Virus record (IMG/VR): IMGVR_UViG_3300030389_000498
Span: 1-32,618 of that record
DNA length: 32,618 bases
From: a virus
Reading direction: 5' to 3' (one strand)
The number at the start of each line of letters is the position of its first letter. Within the stretch, counting starts at the first letter, position 1. Of the stretch, positions 30,071 through 32,618 are shown one piece after another. Under the pieces are notes generated by a model that ran no database searches, had not been told where the DNA came from, and saw only the letters and a list, made by a program, of their open reading frames with translations. A program made the translations under genes and the position numbers.

Positions 30071-30273
30071 ACCAACAGATAGACAAACTAAAAGACTTGT
30101 ACAAACAAACATTTAATACAGACAGCGGAAGTAAAGTCTTAGCTGATCTGGAAGCTAGGTGTAATTTTAGAACGCCTAGTTATGTTGCTGGCGATGCCAA
30201 CGCAACAGCTTATGAAGAGGGCAAAAGAGCAGTCATTCTTCACGTTTACAACATGATGAGAGAGGAGCAATAA
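30067..30273 (+). CDS. Small protein between portal and scaffold
   Basis: A 68-residue protein that appears to start with GTG at 30067 in a GTGA overlap with the portal stop; no other start lies upstream of its core. The sequence (KVLADLEARCNFRTPSYVAGDANATAYEEGKRAVILHVYNMM) resembles the small Bbp19-type phage proteins. It is probably a structural or assembly factor. Confidence 0.65.
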   Translation: MNQQIDKLKDLYKQTFNTDSGSKVLADLEARCNFRTPSYVAGDANATAYEEGKRAVILHVYNMMREEQ

Positions 30274-31118
30274 TGTCATTAGAAAACGCCGAACAGGTAG
30301 CCCAGCCAGAGGCAACCCCTGCACCAGCGGTAGAAACGCCAGCAGAGGTAGCGTCAGGGGGGTCTGGTAACGAGTTTTTGAACATGATACCAGAGGACTT
30401 GCGAGAGCATCCAAGTCTTTCACCTATCAAAGATGTGCCAAACTTAGCAAGGTCATACGTCAATCAGTCCAAGCTACTGGGGGCAGACAAGTTGCCACTG
30501 CCAGCTAATCCTACAGATGAAGACTTGGACAGGATTGCTGACAGACTTGGCAGACCAGAAGCGGCAACAGGATACGAAATACCTGTGGATGGTCAGATAG
30601 TTACAGAAGACGTAGCAAAAGAGTTTTCAGAAATAGCTCACAAAAATCGTCTGACTCCATCTGCTGCTAATGCAATCCTTGAATATTACAAAGGTGCTGT
30701 TGAAAAGTCTGTGAAAGCAGATGCAGATGCAAAGCATCAGGCGCAAGTAGATTCGGTTGCAGCACTTAAAGCTGAGTGGGGTTCTGCTTATGATCAGAAT
30801 GTGGAGAGAGCAAAAGCTATAGCCAAAGAGTTTTCTGACGTTGAATCTATTACAAATATTGCTTTGGCAGATGGCACAAATTTGGGAGATCATCCAGAGT
30901 TTATCAAGACATTTGCAAAGTTTGCAGAGTTCAAACAATCTGTGACAAGTGAAGACACAGTTAAAGAAAGCTCACAGGTAAATCACATGACAAAGCAAAC
31001 AGCGCAAGCTGAAGTAGATGCAATCATGCGAGGCCCAGATTACACTAGCAGAGATGCTATTGCCAGAGACAGGGCGGTTAATCGAGTGCAAGAGTTGATG
31101 GAAATCATACATGGATGA
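30273..31118 (+). CDS. Scaffolding protein (T7 gp9-like)
   Basis: A 281-residue acidic protein. The N-terminus is Pro/Ala-rich and disordered (residues 1-30), followed by a segment DLREHPSLSPIKDVPNLARSYVNQSKLLGADKLPLP typical of podovirus scaffolds, then long helices. It would shape the procapsid and leave before DNA fills it. TAATG links it to the gene before; it ends 7 bases into the next gene. Confidence 0.88.
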   Translation: MSLENAEQVAQPEATPAPAVETPAEVASGGSGNEFLNMIPEDLREHPSLSPIKDVPNLARSYVNQSKLLGADKLPLPANPTDEDLDRIADRLGRPEAATGYEIPVDGQIVTEDVAKEFSEIAHKNRLTPSAANAILEYYKGAVEKSVKADADAKHQAQVDSVAALKAEWGSAYDQNVERAKAIAKEFSDVESITNIALADGTNLGDHPEFIKTFAKFAEFKQSVTSEDTVKESSQVNHMTKQTAQAEVDAIMRGPDYTSRDAIARDRAVNRVQELMEIIHG

Positions 31119-31329
31119 AGGTTTGACAAAAAAAGAAATTAGGTTGGAGTGTTTAAGACTTGCTGTTGAAAATGGTAAAAGTCGTGATATACTTCAACCA
31201 CACCTACTCGCAGACTTGTACTATGAGTGGGTAATGCAGGGTAGCGATCATAGTCGTCCTGCTGACAATCGGAAAGACGAAGGCCACAAGAAGGCCAAAA
31301 ATTCTAGGAGTGTCCGAGCTATCGGGTAG
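31111..31329 (+). CDS. Small hypothetical protein between scaffold and capsid
   Basis: A 72-residue protein with a helical N-terminal half (KKEIRLECLRLAVENGKSRDILQPHLLADLYYEWV) and a basic, disordered tail. No motif recognised. It overlaps the scaffold gene by 8 bases. Such genes are frequent at this place in podoviruses; perhaps an assembly cofactor. Confidence 0.6.
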   Translation: MDEGLTKKEIRLECLRLAVENGKSRDILQPHLLADLYYEWVMQGSDHSRPADNRKDEGHKKAKNSRSVRAIG

Positions 31330-31371
31330 CAATCTGCAAAATCAAATGTAACTTGGTAAAAGGAGACAGAG

Positions 31372-32235
31372 ATGTCTATCGAAGTAACCACGGCATTTGT
31401 CCAGCAATACTCTGCAAACGTGCAGATGCTATCACAGCAAAAAGGTTCTCTTTTGCGTGATGCTGTGCGTGTGGAGAGCATGCAGGGCAAAAATGCCTTC
31501 TTTGATCAGGTGGGCAAGGCAACAGCGCAGAAGCGTACAACTAGACATGCCGACACTCCCCAGATCGACACACCCCATGCAAGGCGGCGTGTGACCCTTG
31601 TAGACTACGAATATGCTGATCTAATCGATGAGCAGGATAAAGTTCGTATGTTGATTGACCCGACATCGGCTTATGCACAGGCGGCTGCTTTTGCATTGGG
31701 AAGGGCCATGGACGATGAAATCATCTCAGCAGCTTTAGGCACAGCATTTACTGGTGAGACAGGCAGCACATCAACTGCGCTTCCTGCTGGTCAGCAAATT
31801 GCTAACGGTGGTGCTGACTTGACTGTTGCAAAACTAAGGACTGCAAAGAAGACCTTAGACCTTGCGTCAGTTGATCCGTCAATCCCACGCTATATCGCTG
31901 TTGGCCCAGATCAGATTGAAGCACTGTTAGGTGACACAAACGTCACAAGCAGCGACTTCAACACGGTCAAAGCGTTAGTCCAAGGTGAGGTAAATCAGTT
32001 CATGGGCTTTACCTTCATTGTATCAAATCGTTTGTCAAAAGCTGGCAACATCCGTTCATGCTTTGCATGGGCAGAGGATGGTCTTGCTCTGGCGATTGGT
32101 AAAGATGTAATGGCAAGAATAGACGAGCGTTCCGACAAAGGTTACGCAACACAAGTCTACTATTGCATGAGCATCGGCTCTACTCGCATGGAAGAAGAAA
32201 AAGTTGTCCAGATTGACTGTGACGAATCAGCATAA
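31372..32235 (+). CDS. Major capsid protein
   Basis: A 287-residue protein of the phage capsid type: VTTAFVQQYSANVQMLSQQKGSLLRD at the start, TRHADTPQIDTPHARRRVTLVDYEYADLIDEQDK in the N-arm and E-loop part, then PRYIAVGPDQIEALLG, GFTFIVSNRL and CFAWAEDGLALAIGKD in the A and P domains. AAAGGAG lies 6 bases before the ATG, stronger than most genes here, as expected for the most abundant protein. Confidence 0.9.
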   Translation: MSIEVTTAFVQQYSANVQMLSQQKGSLLRDAVRVESMQGKNAFFDQVGKATAQKRTTRHADTPQIDTPHARRRVTLVDYEYADLIDEQDKVRMLIDPTSAYAQAAAFALGRAMDDEIISAALGTAFTGETGSTSTALPAGQQIANGGADLTVAKLRTAKKTLDLASVDPSIPRYIAVGPDQIEALLGDTNVTSSDFNTVKALVQGEVNQFMGFTFIVSNRLSKAGNIRSCFAWAEDGLALAIGKDVMARIDERSDKGYATQVYYCMSIGSTRMEEEKVVQIDCDESA

Positions 32236-32248
32236 GGAGTGGTAAATT

Positions 32249-32618
32249 ATGACTACGAAAAATTCAGATCTTGTAGCTAATTTTGAAGCCTCTCCACAGG
32301 TTGCCAACGATAGTCAAGAACTACACGGTGTTTTGCGTGTTGCTCAAGGTACTATAGCGTTAGCTGCTGGTGACAGCACAGACAATGATATTGTCATGCT
32401 AGCACCTATCCCAAGTAACGCATCTATTACAGCCATACAGGTTGCAGCAGATGCTTTGGGTGGTAGCTGTACGTTTAATGTTGGCATCTATCAGACAGAC
32501 GGTACTGTTGTTGACGAAGACTTCTTTGCAACATCAGTAGCAGACGGCACAACAGCCGTAGCTGATCTGAGGACAGAGGCAGCAGACATCAACACGATTG
32601 GTGCAAAACTCTTCACAA
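32249..32618 (+). CDS. Structural protein, N-terminal part (3' end cut by window)
   Basis: From the ATG at 32249 (AAGGAG upstream) the frame is open to the window end, 123 residues. It reads MTTKNSDLVANFEASPQV..., then a repeated DNDIVMLAPIPSNASITAIQVAADALG part and CTFNVGIYQTDGTVVDED. The final 54 residues equal the first 54 of the left-end partial gene (1-276). Joined there it would be 160 residues long. A capsid decoration or head-fibre role fits its position. No family name recognised. Confidence 0.75.
   Translation, partial: MTTKNSDLVANFEASPQVANDSQELHGVLRVAQGTIALAAGDSTDNDIVMLAPIPSNASITAIQVAADALGGSCTFNVGIYQTDGTVVDEDFFATSVADGTTAVADLRTEAADINTIGAKLFT
32564..32618. repeat. 55-bp exact repeat shared with the left end of the window
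   Basis: Identical to 109-163. It is the right-hand arm of the end repeat; see the entry at 109-163. Confidence 0.9.

Noticed and set aside
1-32618. tRNA, rRNA or CRISPR array
   Set aside because: I saw no cloverleaf-like segment or direct-repeat array on reading both strands; a tRNAscan run would settle the tRNA question.

Overview
The window looks like almost the whole genome of a small tailed phage with a T7-type (podovirus) virion, opened in the middle of a gene. The last 163 bases (32456-32618) code for the same 54 residues as the first 163 bases, and the last 55 bases are identical to bases 109-163. If the ends are joined through that repeat, the map closes as a circle of about 32.45 kb with every structural gene in order. 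The gene families and moderately AT-rich sequence remind me of podoviruses of marine bacteria. The host cannot be fixed from the sequence alone.

Layout. (a) A rightward late block starts at 26538 (terminase small and large subunits, a short proline-rich protein, portal, scaffold, capsid). It runs through the window ends (a structural protein cut by both ends) into 350-17323: two tail-tube proteins, four internal virion or DNA-ejection proteins, the tail fibre, three related tip-like proteins, two small tail-region proteins, membrane and lysis proteins, a lysozyme, and six tiny lysine-rich proteins. (b) A leftward operon, 21497 to 17353, carries a HTH regulator and a recombination set: PD-(D/E)XK nuclease-like protein, winged-helix protein, ERF-type annealing protein, SSB-like protein with an acidic DDDDIPF tail, and an excisionase-like HTH. 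A strong hairpin at 17327-17351 separates it from the late block. (c) A divergent rightward early operon, 21582-22980, encodes a second HTH regulator, a zinc-ribbon protein, an N6-adenine methyltransferase and a Holliday-junction-resolvase-like nuclease. The 84-bp gap between the two HTH genes holds a palindrome that overlaps both -35 boxes, as in a phage genetic switch. (d) A leftward block of small, mostly unknown genes, 26148 to 23127, has its own promoter (26184-26212) and a terminator near 23050-23096.

Block (d) is the most unusual part. Nine of its ten genes are preceded by variants of one leader (about TAGCAAA, a few bases, GAAAGGATCAA, 2-4 bases, ATG). The gaps hold clusters of inverted repeats. 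By hand count GATC occurs about 38 times in about 3.06 kb, several times denser than elsewhere in the window, with a phage adenine methyltransferase gene just next door.

No RNA polymerase, DNA polymerase, helicase, primase, integrase or partition gene is visible. The phage therefore probably relies on host transcription and replication, assisted by its own annealing, SSB, nuclease and resolvase set. The repressor-like switch without an integrase leaves the lifestyle (lytic, plasmid-like or otherwise) open.
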